Shown in pieces: positions 1 through 7,688 of a stretch of DNA of 14,580 nucleotides. Below the pieces are notes generated by a model. It ran no database searches, was not told the origin of the DNA, and was given only the letters and a program-made list of their open reading frames with translations. Source of the stretch: an uncultured Parvibacter sp. (GTDB taxonomy: Bacteria; Actinomycetota; Coriobacteriia; Coriobacteriales; Eggerthellaceae); assembly GCA_910587945.1 (NCBI GenBank), contig CAJUNI010000055.1, forward strand, positions 1-14,580, written 5' to 3'. Each line of letters begins with the position of its first letter. Position 1 is the first letter of the stretch. The translations under genes were made by a program, and so were the position numbers.

Positions 1-30
1 GCGCACCCGCAGCCCTTCTTTTACGGTCAT
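1..30 (-). CDS. possible 5' end of a further minus-strand gene (partial)
   Basis: On the minus strand an ATG at 30-28 opens a frame reading MTVKEGLRVR and runs off the window. A second in-frame ATG lies at 39-37. An AAGGGG purine run sits about nine bases before the ATG at 30, which is acceptable as a ribosome binding site, and a hairpin at 96-116 separates this gene from the one upstream. Ten codons are too few to identify a product, so the call rests only on an open frame, a plausible binding site and position. It could also be chance. Confidence 0.3.
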   Translation of the reverse strand, partial: MTVKEGLRVR

Positions 31-95
31 CCTTATCATCCCCTTCACTTTTGCGCCCCTCTCTCCCAAAAGGATTGCAAAAGGTCTTGAAGGCG

Positions 96-116
96 GCGGG
101 CTCTAACACAGCCCGC
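96..116 (-). terminator. putative terminator hairpin after the napH-like gene
   Basis: A 7-bp perfect GC-rich stem (96-102 pairing with 110-116) encloses a 7-base loop, about 65 bases downstream of the napH-like stop codon in its direction of transcription. No clean U-run follows on the minus strand, only a scattered T-rich stretch, so intrinsic termination is uncertain. It is the only hairpin I see between the napH-like stop and the left edge. Confidence 0.4.
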
Positions 117-180
117 GTTCTCCTCTTCTAAAACAGCAGGAGCCCTGACCTGTGAGCCAAGGCACCACTGCAGATAGCGA

Positions 181-1197
181 TTAGTCAGCTACCAACTCTT
201 CGTCTTCCATCACTGCCGCCGGTTCGGTGCTGGGGGCAGGAATCGTGGTTGCTCCCACTTTCTTCGGAGCTAAGAACGGCATCTTGATAGCCTGAGTGGG
301 ACAGGCGTCCACGCAGGCCCGACAGCGCGTACAATCTGCCAACGTGCGCTCGCCAAAAGCCAGGTGACGGAGGTTGATGTCGGCCTCGCAGACCTCAGCG
401 CAGCGGCTGCAGGCCACACCCTTAGCGGTTTCCAGGCACTTCTCATCATTGATGACCGGCACAAAAGTCCGAGAGAACCGGGAAGCCAAATTCATGAGAC
501 CAGAAATGGGGCAGAAGCGCGTGCACCATTTCCGCAGCAGCACCAGCTCAATCACCAGCATGGCGGGAATGATAATGAGGCCGATAGTGGCGTCACCCGC
601 AGAGAATGCACGCCAGACCACAAGCACGGTCGCAAAGGAAAGACCCACAGGGCAGACCAGGCAAAATACCGGGAATCCGAAAATAGCCGTGGACAACAGA
701 GCGCCCGCCAACACACCATGGCGACTATCAAACTTCCCGTGCTTTTGGGGAGCACATCCGCCACAAGCGCCGCATTGATGGCCGCTCTTCAAAGAGGCCG
801 TTTCCTCAGCCGTAAGCGGGGCTGCTTTCTCTGCCAGCTCTTGCTGAGCAATGGCTTTTACTTCCTCGTGCTTTGCCTCTTCCAATGCACGACGCTTTTT
901 CGGGCTGCGGAAGAAGCCGCGAATCCGCTCGATAAGCATGGTGGGGCATACCCAGGCGCAGAAGGCGCGACCCACGAGCAGCACCACAATGGCCACCAGA
1001 ATGAGGGACACAACCGCACGGGGCAAAAACGTCTTCGTGGCAATCATGGTGGCCAGGGCACCCAGCGGGCACAGCAGCGAGAACGTATCCCAGCCAAAGC
1101 CAGAAAGCGTACCGGTGCTAACACCCAAGATGAGCCCAAGGGCCATAACCACAAATACGGCGGCCGCAATGAGAACGCGGAGATTCTTCGTCTTCAT
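181..1197 (-). CDS. napH-like: NapH-like membrane quinol-dehydrogenase iron-sulfur protein
   Basis: 338 aa. NapH-family proteins oxidise quinol in the membrane and pass electrons through NapG to a periplasmic reductase. The family signature is visible. Hydrophobic spans lie near residues 8-28, 62-80, 162-182 and 203-222. The paired Cys-x3-Cys-Pro motifs are at C80/C84 and C225/C229, with a further FCLVCP at C179/C182. Two ferredoxin-type sites follow: C254/C263/C266/C270 and C289/C292/C295/C299. An additional CGACGGC stretch (C142-C148) lies after a long charged loop (100-140), which makes the protein longer than the roughly 290 aa of typical NapH. The start is supported by AAAGGAGG five bases before the ATG. 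The napG-like gene ends 11 bases upstream, so the two are almost certainly co-transcribed. No NapA, NapB or NapC is present, so its partner is probably the molybdoenzyme of this cluster rather than a nitrate reductase. Confidence 0.85.
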   Translation of the reverse strand: MKTKNLRVLIAAAVFVVMALGLILGVSTGTLSGFGWDTFSLLCPLGALATMIATKTFLPRAVVSLILVAIVVLLVGRAFCAWVCPTMLIERIRGFFRSPKKRRALEEAKHEEVKAIAQQELAEKAAPLTAEETASLKSGHQCGACGGCAPQKHGKFDSRHGVLAGALLSTAIFGFPVFCLVCPVGLSFATVLVVWRAFSAGDATIGLIIIPAMLVIELVLLRKWCTRFCPISGLMNLASRFSRTFVPVINDEKCLETAKGVACSRCAEVCEADINLRHLAFGERTLADCTRCRACVDACPTQAIKMPFLAPKKVGATTIPAPSTEPAAVMEDEELVAD

Positions 1198-1208
1198 TGA
1201 TGCCTCCT

Positions 1209-1925
1209 TTAGGCTTGAATCGGACGCACTACAATGGCGCGCTCCGAGGACTTAATGGATCCAGAAGAAAGAGACAAGCAAACGGCTTGGCAGGCACCGC
1301 AGCCGTTGCATTGATCGGCCACTACGCGGGGCAGCGGGTTTGCCGTTTCTGCGTTGTCCAGCACGATGGCGTCATAACGGCAGGCGTCATAGCAATCGCG
1401 GCACCCCGTCAAGCGATAAGCCAAGCAGGTCTTGGTATCAATAACCGCCGTGCCGATAATGACGTTGCCAGTCTCACCCGTTTCAGGATTACCCAGCTGG
1501 GCCCCTGCCGGCAGAGCCAGCGCCTCGGTAGGACATACCTCAACACAACGCGGAACACCGCCGTTTTCGCTGGCGCAGAAGTCGCAATAGTGACCGGTAT
1601 TGAAATCCAGCGCCGGAGAGCGCATCCCCAGCAAGCCATCTTCAATTTTCGCCGGCACAATAACCTCACGCGGGCAGGCCTCATAACAACGCTCGCAGCG
1701 AATACAGGCGCTCACCAGATGCGCCTCATCGGCTCCTCCTGGGGGTCGATTCAGCGGATTATGGCCCGCATAGCGTAGGGCGCCAAGGCCTAAGAGCGCT
1801 GCCGTAGAGCCAACGCCAATAAGCAAGCCACGGCGCGTAATGCCTGCTGGCTGTGGGCGCTTTTTCGAGGGCATCGTCTGGGCGTCTTCGGTGGACGCAG
1901 CGACAGTGTCCTTCGTCTCTGTCAT
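1209..1925 (-). CDS. napG-like: NapG-like Tat-exported ferredoxin with four [4Fe-4S] sites
   Basis: 238 aa. The N-terminus carries a twin-arginine motif (ITRRGLL, residues 29-35) and a hydrophobic stretch to about residue 50, so it should be exported or anchored on the outer face of the membrane. Four cysteine quartets follow: C74/C77/C80/C84, C114/C117/C127/C131, C167/C175/C178/C182 and C206/C209/C212/C216. This is the arrangement of the NapG/MauM family, which relays electrons from NapH. The third site ends in Cys-Arg rather than the more usual Cys-Pro. GAGGAGG stands four bases before the ATG. It lies 11 bases upstream of the napH-like gene and 249 bases downstream of the DmsC-like gene, past a terminator-like hairpin, so it may be expressed separately from the catalytic operon. 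Confidence 0.85.
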   Translation of the reverse strand: MTETKDTVAASTEDAQTMPSKKRPQPAGITRRGLLIGVGSTAALLGLGALRYAGHNPLNRPPGGADEAHLVSACIRCERCYEACPREVIVPAKIEDGLLGMRSPALDFNTGHYCDFCASENGGVPRCVEVCPTEALALPAGAQLGNPETGETGNVIIGTAVIDTKTCLAYRLTGCRDCYDACRYDAIVLDNAETANPLPRVVADQCNGCGACQAVCLSLSSGSIKSSERAIVVRPIQA

Positions 1926-1977
1926 AGTTCCTCCTCTTCACCATCAAGCTGTATTGCTTCAGCGTGATTGCTTTTCC

Positions 1978-2014
1978 CGGATCTCTTGTCTGCAGACGAC
2001 AGCCCAGAGATCCG
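1978..2014. repeat. hairpin with an internal palindrome upstream of the napG-like gene
   Basis: A perfect 9-bp inverted repeat (1978-1986 with 2006-2014, CGGATCTCT/AGAGATCCG) encloses a 19-base loop that itself contains a 10-bp palindrome, GTCTGCAGAC, at 1988-1997. It lies about 50 bases upstream of the napG-like start. Neither strand has a U-run after the stem, so it is not a standard terminator. It could be an operator, an mRNA processing or stability hairpin, or part of the napG leader. Confidence 0.5.
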
Positions 2015-2030
2015 AGGAAAGAAATCGCAC

Positions 2031-2094
2031 AAAAAAGATGGGGCAGCATTCAGCGTTAGCTTGCGGGGCCGGGACAGATAAGCCACCCCATCTT
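2031..2094 (-). terminator. Rho-independent-type terminator after the DmsC-like gene
   Basis: Read on the minus strand, AAGATGGGGTGGC (2094-2082) pairs with GCTGCCCCATCTT (2047-2035) over 13 bp with two G-T wobbles, and the stem runs straight into six T residues (complement of 2031-2036). The 34-base loop is larger than usual. It lies about 80 bases after the DmsC-like stop codon and would end or attenuate the transcript before the napGH-like pair. Confidence 0.65.
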
Positions 2095-2121
2095 CAAGTT
2101 CACTACATTGGGTTTGGGGCC

Positions 2122-2152
2122 AAGGTGCCGGCCGACCAGAGCGCGACACCTT
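2122..2152 (-). repeat. hairpin just after the DmsC-like stop codon
   Basis: AAGGTGTCG and CGGCACCTT pair over 9 bp (one wobble) around a 13-base loop, starting about 22 bases past the DmsC-like stop. No U-run follows, so it is not a terminator by itself. It may protect the 3' end of the upstream message or add to the terminator immediately downstream. Confidence 0.35.
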
Positions 2153-2174
2153 AAAACCCGTTAGTCACCCAGAG

Positions 2175-3089
2175 TTAGTTCAATGCCCACTGGAACTGGA
2201 TCAGGGCATTTACGGCTACTTCATAGAGCAGCACGCGCCAGACGATGGTGCCAATGACCAGGCACACAAAGCCGACCACAGCCACAAGCAGCACCTTGTA
2301 GGCAGAAATCTTTCCTGCCATGACCAGGTAGGCCAACACAGCGGGGATAAGTCCACCCACCACAACGTTGCCCAGCCAGAAGGCTACTGCCAAGCGACCC
2401 GTCAGAATGGCACCGGTTACTTCGGTCACCTCACGCATAGCCACATCGGGCAGCGTCGGGTCGAAATAGAACTCCATGTCGGTGTATTGATCGCCCATGC
2501 CAGAGATCATCACGGCATAGATAATGGATACCAACACGGTGGCCAAAGCGCCAATCAAGGCAACCATGGCGGAAAGCTTTACGGCATCTTCTTCCTTTAC
2601 CGCACCAGCAATGATGAGGGCAGCGAATCCGCCTAAGCCCACCATAGCCACGACGTAGTAAAGCGGAAGCAGCATGGTGTTCCACACGGGGATAGCAGCC
2701 ATGAGGTAGCTCTCGCCCGTTACAAACGGTAGTGCCACCGACACAATGACAGCCAAGACCGCACACCATTTCGGTGCCACGCCCTCTTCGGAGCGGCGAG
2801 CCATCAAGAAGTAGAGGATGACAGCCAAAGCGAAGATGATGACGAAGATCAACTCAATGGTGATGCCCGAGGTAATGTGACCAAAACCATTAAGCATACG
2901 CAGGGGGTTTTGCAGGTGGAAGAATACCGACAAACCACCCACGGCTAAGGCGACGATGGCAATAACGCAGGAAGCGTTCTGCATCTTCTTGCCCTTCCCC
3001 GTGAGGGTCAAAAGACCCTGCATGAAGAAGACACCAGCGGCAAGACAGTTAAAGAAGGTGAAGAGAATGAGGGGCCATTGGATTTCCAT
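2175..3089 (-). CDS. dmsC-like: DmsC-family membrane anchor subunit of the molybdoenzyme
   Basis: 304 aa, almost entirely hydrophobic, with about eight transmembrane spans beginning near residues 5, 40, 73, 106, 136, 172, 229 and 262. The opening (WPLILFTFFNCLAAG) and the segment around residues 57-80 (FHLQNPLRMLNGFGHI... ending in I-E-L) match the pattern of E. coli DmsC, which is 287 aa and oxidises menaquinol for DMSO reductase. The predicted role is to anchor the ferredoxin and catalytic subunits and pass them electrons from menaquinol. Its ATG lies six bases past the stop codon of the ferredoxin gene, and its ribosome binding site (GGAGGGAG) overlaps the end of that gene, so translation is probably coupled. 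NrfD is the main alternative family, but length and N-terminal motif favour DmsC. Confidence 0.85.
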   Translation of the reverse strand: MEIQWPLILFTFFNCLAAGVFFMQGLLTLTGKGKKMQNASCVIAIVALAVGGLSVFFHLQNPLRMLNGFGHITSGITIELIFVIIFALAVILYFLMARRSEEGVAPKWCAVLAVIVSVALPFVTGESYLMAAIPVWNTMLLPLYYVVAMVGLGGFAALIIAGAVKEEDAVKLSAMVALIGALATVLVSIIYAVMISGMGDQYTDMEFYFDPTLPDVAMREVTEVTGAILTGRLAVAFWLGNVVVGGLIPAVLAYLVMAGKISAYKVLLVAVVGFVCLVIGTIVWRVLLYEVAVNALIQFQWALN

Positions 3090-3095
3090 GCGTTA

Positions 3096-3755
3096 CTACT
3101 CCCTCCACTTTCGGCCCTCACGCAACAGATACATAAGCTTGGGATCGTTGCCCTTGTTGGTGAGATGGTGAATATCGTTTTCGGTATAGGCTTCCACGTA
3201 GTCCTTGAGCTTGACACGCGTCTTGGTCATCTCGTCGTACTGGCAGCCTGGAGTGTCGGGATGGGCCGGAGCCTCAAAGTTCTCCACTCCTTCATCAAGG
3301 TCGCCAAAGAAGCGAGCGCGGGCGCCACACTGAGCCACACATTGCGGAAGCTCACCTTGGCTCGTACGCTGCTCACACAGCGTGCACTTCTCCACAACGC
3401 CTTCCACCTGGTTGAGGTAACGAACGCCGTAGGGGCAAGCCATAGCGCAGAACTGGCAACCGATGCACTTGTCCTTGTCGATCTGGATCGTGCCGTCTTC
3501 AGCAATATGAGAAGCTTCGGTGGGGCACACCTTTACGCACTCGGGGTTCTCGCAGTGCTGGCACTGCACGGGAAGGAAGTACATCTCTACATCCGGATAG
3601 GTTCCGGAGCCACCCTCGATGGGATGGGGCCCGACGCGCAGCGTCTTAATCCAGAAGTTTCCCACGTCCACACCATTGATTGCCTTGCAAGCAACGGTGC
3701 AGGCCAAGCATCCGGTGCAGCGGTTCAGGTCCGTGATGATGGCGTAATTCGACAT
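3096..3755 (-). CDS. dmsB-like: DmsB-type ferredoxin subunit with four [4Fe-4S] clusters
   Basis: 219 aa with four cysteine groups in the order expected for DmsB-like electron-transfer subunits: C13/C16/C19/C23, C65/C68/C73/C77, C97/C100/C103/C107 and C124/C127/C139/C143. It has no signal peptide of its own. In this family the subunit is exported in complex with the Tat-bearing catalytic subunit and carries electrons from the membrane anchor to the molybdenum centre. The start is supported by GGAGGG about eight bases before the ATG. It begins 15 bases after the catalytic gene ends and is followed within six bases by the anchor gene, so the three form a tight A-B-C operon. Confidence 0.92.
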   Translation of the reverse strand: MSNYAIITDLNRCTGCLACTVACKAINGVDVGNFWIKTLRVGPHPIEGGSGTYPDVEMYFLPVQCQHCENPECVKVCPTEASHIAEDGTIQIDKDKCIGCQFCAMACPYGVRYLNQVEGVVEKCTLCEQRTSQGELPQCVAQCGARARFFGDLDEGVENFEAPAHPDTPGCQYDEMTKTRVKLKDYVEAYTENDIHHLTNKGNDPKLMYLLREGRKWRE

Positions 3756-3770
3756 CTTCTTCCCTCCTTC

Positions 3771-6700
3771 CTATTCCTTGATCAAGCTGATGCTTTGCAG
3801 ACCCTTGGCATCAGCGCTTGCGTAGGTCAGTTCTACCTTGGAGTCTTCCAAGCGAGGATCGTTGGCCATCCATTCCTTCAAACGCGGATCGTTGGCGTTG
3901 GTGATGGCTTCTTGACCCCAGGGATCGCAGGGGACGGGATTGCCGAAGGGCGAATTCTCTTCCGTCGCCTTGTACACCACCACGGGGTTGCCGCGCAGCT
4001 GGGAAGCACCGCAAATCCAGCATTGAGCGTACTTGTCCATGGTGCAGTTGATACCAACGAGCTCGAAGCCATGGGCCGCGTGATCCATCTCGGGATACCA
4101 CCAGGCATGGTTGGCGTTGGTGGTGCCTTCCTTGATGCCGTAGTACAAGTCCACGATCTCGCGGATAGCGCCCCAGGGAGTGCGTACCCATACCCAGTCG
4201 CCTTGCTCGAGGCCCAAGCGAGCTGCATCGTTGGGGTTCATCTCGAAGCGCGGTGAGGGCCACAACTCGCGGCACCAGGGCAGCTGGCGATGCTCGGAGT
4301 GGAAGTACACAGGTTGGCGAGCGCCGGACGTGCAAATGAAGGTGTTGTCCGGGTATTGCTTCACCATGGCCTTATAGGTGTCTAAGAGACCCTTCTCTCC
4401 GTCATAGCTGGTGTCCAGATAGTTGTCGGAGGTGTTCTCGTAGGTGTCGACCAACGCAGCATCGTAAAGCTCAGGAGCCTGGATGCGAGAGTTCTTCGGC
4501 TCGAACCAGTGGGGGAACTTGTCGATATCGGGGATATCGCCGTTGTAGGCCGCACGGTCAGGCGAGCAAACCTCAGCGAAGGTTTCCACATCGTCGCCAA
4601 TGTAGGACTCGCAGATGGTGGACCAGATTTCCACCTTGCCGGTAGGAGTACCGAAGGCGCACTTCTCGTCGATAGCAGCATAGAGGTTGTAGCCTGCCTG
4701 CTGACGACGATAGCCCATTTCCCAACGACGGTAGGTGCCCCAACGCTCGGGATGCCACTTGCGGCAGTCGAACCAGCCCTCTTCTTGGAACTTCGCAGCG
4801 TACTGCGGGAAGTCAGGACCCTCGGGGAACTCTTCGGTCTTCCACCAGTCGGTGGCGTCCTTAAGTACGCGATATTCCTGCTCGTCGTAGCCCACGGTGC
4901 CACCGTTTTGTACGAAGTCATGGTAGTCAAGGTTGAGCCACTCGTCGTATTCGGGGTCGCGATCATTGAAGGGAACACCCATGGACTTGTGGAGGCATAC
5001 CACGAAGGTGGGGTCAAAGACCACATCGCCAATAGGCTCAACGCAGCGCTGGCCTGCACCAAAGATGCCACCAGCACCCTGAGACACGCGGCCGGTGTTA
5101 GTCTCCAGCCAGTGGGTGCAGGGGAAGACATAGTCAGCCGTGCCGTTATTCGGGCAGGACCAGAGGTTGATGTCTACCCAGAAGTCCAGCTGCGTCAGAG
5201 CATCCCAAGCCTCTAAGAGGTTGGACTGGTTCATGAAGTCGCCAGACATGCAGATGCCGCCATAGAGCTTGTAGGGAGAATCGATCTCGCGAATAGCATC
5301 CCAAATGGAGCTTGCGTCCGTCCAGGAGTTCCAGAAGCGCAGCAGCGGGAAGCGCTCAGCAGAAATCTGATCAGCGTTAGTCTCAAACGGCGTCTGCAGA
5401 CCCGGATAGCTGCGCGAAGACTTGTAGTCGCCACCCTTGCGCATAGCAATGATGCGAGCTTCTTCGTCGGTGGGAACATGGCCACCATAGCGCTCTACCA
5501 GCGGAGACTTTTCGTCAATAAGGTATTGCACGAAGTTTTGAATCAGCGGAATCTGCTGTTCGATGGTAAGGTCGCGCGGGGTATTGCCCAGCTCCATGGT
5601 GCCAATGCCCTCACGGATGCCCCAGTCAACGGGCTCGTGATCGGTCACCATCATGTTGGCGCGGCCGCAGCAACCATCAACCTGGGCCTTAGAAGAGCCG
5701 CGGTTGCCCGCCGGCTCGTCAGAATTGCCCGTAAGGCAAGCGATCAACTGGAGAGCACGGGTGTTTTGTACCGCATGACCCGTTTGGTCGGGAGCCAGCT
5801 GATAGTGGATACCACCATTGCCATGAAGCGGGTTCAGGCGCGTGGTGTAAATGCGGACGGCTTCTTCGATCTTCTCAGCGGGAACCTCGGTTACCTCAGA
5901 CACATAATCTAAGGTGTAATCCTCCAGGTTGTGCTCCCACTCTTGCCATACCGACTTAGCCTCAATCATGCGGCCATCGGCGAGCTTAACCTGAACACCA
6001 TCGGGCCACAGCTCCGGATCCTTCGGCAGGCCCTTCGGGTTCGAGCGCACACCCTTCTCGTTACCCTCGCCCGTCCAGTAAGCGTCATAGGCCGGATCAG
6101 CCGGATCGGCAAACTTGGAGGGGTCAGGCAGCCAGGCATCAGCGATGATGGGCTTGTAGGGGTGCTCGATCCAGGTACCGGTGGTCGGGATCTTGTGCTT
6201 TTCGCCTTCCCACTGGCACTCTTCTGCATCCCAGTAGGTGGGCTTTTCGTTAGCAGCGTCCCAGCAGATGAAACGACGATAAGAATACTCAGGGTCAGCC
6301 GGGGTCCAGTACTGAGACACCCATTCGCGATCCAGGTCAGCCTCGGTCAGAAGACGGCTGTTCATGTGAATGCCGCCGTTCATTTCCAGGAAGTAACCCT
6401 TATAGGTCTTACCATCGGCCTCCGGGTTATAAAGGAAGGGACCGTTCGACCAACGCTTCACGAAGTTCTTGTCGTAGGCGTCGTTGTCCACAATCCACTT
6501 CAACCAACCCAAAGACATGCACAGGTCGGTGCCAACACGCAACGGCAGCCAGGTATCGGCCTCTTTGCCCAAGGGGCTCATGCGGGGGTCAACCAGGATG
6601 TGCTTGTAAGCGCGCTGGGAGCAGTCTACAACCGTACGGTTCGTAGAGTCATAGTTTGAATACTCAGACGCAGTACCCCACTGAACATAGACGATAGGAC

Positions 6701-7319
6701 CTTGCTCCACTTCCATCCAGGGAGAGCCCTTTTCGTCGGTCAGTACGCCACCAAAGTGACGGGGGCCTTTGCAAATCTCGTAGGCGGAGTGGAAGTTGTG
6801 CGTACCAAAGACGCTCTTCAACGTGCCATAGGGAGGCTGCGCCCATACACGAGACGTACCACCCATGGAGAACATGGCTTTTCCACCGTACTTGCTCTTT
6901 AACTCGTTGAACTTTTCGCCAACGGCATCCATGGCGTCAGCGAAGCCCACACGGACCCAACCGGGATCGTCTTCGCCCTTGGGGTTCGTGCGCTTCATAA
7001 CATAGCGCAGACGATCGGGGTGATACAGGGCAAGCATGGAAGCTTGGGACTTGGCACAGCAGTGACCACGGCTGTGGGCATTGGACTCGTCACCTTCAAC
7101 CTTGATGACCTTGTTGTCCTGAACAGTGACCCACACACCGCATTCGCACTTACCACAGGCGCGGCAGCACGAACGAATGCGCTGAACCTCGCCCGCTGAT
7201 TCGTCAACGCCTTCAGCTAAGGCCGTAGATGGCATAGCTGCGAAGCTTAAGGTGCTTGCAGCGCCAGCCACTGCTGCCGTCTTCAAAAAGCTGCGACGAG
7301 TCAGGGAAAGTTTAGCCAT
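3771..7319 (-). CDS. Tat-exported molybdopterin oxidoreductase, large catalytic subunit (catechol-dehydroxylase-like branch?)
   Basis: 1182 aa, clearly longer than DMSO reductase catalytic subunits (about 800 aa). A twin-arginine signal (LTRRSFLK, residues 6-13) is followed by a hydrophobic stretch to an ALA site near residue 35. The N-terminal iron-sulfur motif lies at C51-C60 (CCRACGKCECG), with the distal cysteine at C87 or C88. C183, in EICKGPRHF, sits where this superfamily places the protein ligand of molybdenum. A segment rich in Asp, Pro and Trp at about 295-460 looks like an insertion relative to compact family members. The C-terminal dinucleotide-binding domain starts near 990 with FHSEHRQ (1006-1012) and GASQLRG (1113-1119). 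These motifs suggest to me the acetylene hydratase, pyrogallol transhydroxylase and catechol dehydroxylase branch, as opposed to nitrate or DMSO reductase. The substrate is unknown. GAGGAGGG precedes the ATG. The TorD-like gene at 11236 is the likely chaperone. Confidence 0.88.
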   Translation of the reverse strand: MAKLSLTRRSFLKTAAVAGAASTLSFAAMPSTALAEGVDESAGEVQRIRSCCRACGKCECGVWVTVQDNKVIKVEGDESNAHSRGHCCAKSQASMLALYHPDRLRYVMKRTNPKGEDDPGWVRVGFADAMDAVGEKFNELKSKYGGKAMFSMGGTSRVWAQPPYGTLKSVFGTHNFHSAYEICKGPRHFGGVLTDEKGSPWMEVEQGPIVYVQWGTASEYSNYDSTNRTVVDCSQRAYKHILVDPRMSPLGKEADTWLPLRVGTDLCMSLGWLKWIVDNDAYDKNFVKRWSNGPFLYNPEADGKTYKGYFLEMNGGIHMNSRLLTEADLDREWVSQYWTPADPEYSYRRFICWDAANEKPTYWDAEECQWEGEKHKIPTTGTWIEHPYKPIIADAWLPDPSKFADPADPAYDAYWTGEGNEKGVRSNPKGLPKDPELWPDGVQVKLADGRMIEAKSVWQEWEHNLEDYTLDYVSEVTEVPAEKIEEAVRIYTTRLNPLHGNGGIHYQLAPDQTGHAVQNTRALQLIACLTGNSDEPAGNRGSSKAQVDGCCGRANMMVTDHEPVDWGIREGIGTMELGNTPRDLTIEQQIPLIQNFVQYLIDEKSPLVERYGGHVPTDEEARIIAMRKGGDYKSSRSYPGLQTPFETNADQISAERFPLLRFWNSWTDASSIWDAIREIDSPYKLYGGICMSGDFMNQSNLLEAWDALTQLDFWVDINLWSCPNNGTADYVFPCTHWLETNTGRVSQGAGGIFGAGQRCVEPIGDVVFDPTFVVCLHKSMGVPFNDRDPEYDEWLNLDYHDFVQNGGTVGYDEQEYRVLKDATDWWKTEEFPEGPDFPQYAAKFQEEGWFDCRKWHPERWGTYRRWEMGYRRQQAGYNLYAAIDEKCAFGTPTGKVEIWSTICESYIGDDVETFAEVCSPDRAAYNGDIPDIDKFPHWFEPKNSRIQAPELYDAALVDTYENTSDNYLDTSYDGEKGLLDTYKAMVKQYPDNTFICTSGARQPVYFHSEHRQLPWCRELWPSPRFEMNPNDAARLGLEQGDWVWVRTPWGAIREIVDLYYGIKEGTTNANHAWWYPEMDHAAHGFELVGINCTMDKYAQCWICGASQLRGNPVVVYKATEENSPFGNPVPCDPWGQEAITNANDPRLKEWMANDPRLEDSKVELTYASADAKGLQSISLIKE

Positions 7320-7353
7320 GGGTCCCTCCTCTCTTTCTTGAATTCGACTCTCT

Positions 7354-7484
7354 CAACAGAATCCCTCCGCGCTGCCGCCGGTCTTGGCCATCCCGAGAGG
7401 GGTCGGCGGCTTAAGGGGTCAGCCGAAAGGTTTGGAGGGATAAGGGACGCCTCAAACCGTTGGCATCGCGAAGGGATTCTGTTG
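7354..7484 (-). promoter_or_regulatory. structured leader RNA candidate of the molybdoenzyme operon
   Basis: Arms 7354-7376 and 7462-7484 are inverted copies matching at 21 of 23 positions, including 13 bp without a mismatch (CAACAGAATCCCT). Inside them lie three smaller hairpins on the minus strand: GGTTTGAGG/CCTCCAAACC (one bulge, about 7458-7429), GGCT/AGCC (7424-7408) and GCCGCCG/CGGCGGC (7410-7404 with 7380-7374; it shares bases with the previous one, so the two may be alternatives). This is the shape of a closed multi-branch RNA in the 5' untranslated region, ending about 35 bases before the catalytic ATG. No U-run follows the closing stem, so it does not look like a simple terminator. 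I do not recognise a known riboswitch class. It could instead be a DNA element with terminal repeats. Confidence 0.5.
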
Positions 7485-7556
7485 CCCAACGGATAGAAAT
7501 AGTACGGAGCCAACGGGACGCGCAATCATAAGAGAAGGAGGATCTCGGGCCCTGAT

Positions 7557-7589
7557 AATCATCCAAAGGGTCATCTCTTCAGGATGATT
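7557..7589. promoter_or_regulatory. AATCATCC/GGATGATT inverted repeat, possible operator
   Basis: Eight-base perfect inverted repeat, 7557-7564 and 7582-7589, separated by 17 bases, in the divergent region between the molybdoenzyme gene and the plus-strand pair. The core ATCATCC...GGATGAT recurs at 12887-12927 with a spacer ten bases longer. A GATAAT sequence at 7554-7559 overlaps its left arm and could be a -10 element for the plus strand, though I see no good -35. Confidence 0.35.
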
Positions 7590-7688
7590 TCCCTGTTCAA
7601 GGCACTTTTAGACTGGAAGGCGAAGAGGATAGCCATGTTCGGCACTCAGACGGAGATCGTGCCGAGCCTTAGACGAAGGGAGATACCT

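Noticed and set aside
364..1200. 278-codon plus-strand open frame opposite the napH-like gene
   Set aside because: Low-complexity His/Gln/Arg-rich translation, antisense to a well-supported gene, with no convincing start signals.
3078..4256. 392-codon plus-strand open frame opposite the ferredoxin and catalytic genes
   Set aside because: It lies antisense to two genes with complete metal-binding motifs, has no family motifs and is explained by codon bias of the opposite strand.
4509..6659. Three long plus-strand frames (4509-5216, 5478-5912, 5931-6659) opposite the catalytic subunit
   Set aside because: All are antisense shadows of the molybdoenzyme gene, with no recognisable domains and no operon logic.
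7301..7525. 74-codon minus frame starting at TTG in the leader of the molybdoenzyme gene
   Set aside because: No ribosome binding site, a rare start codon, and it overlaps the true start of the catalytic gene in another frame.
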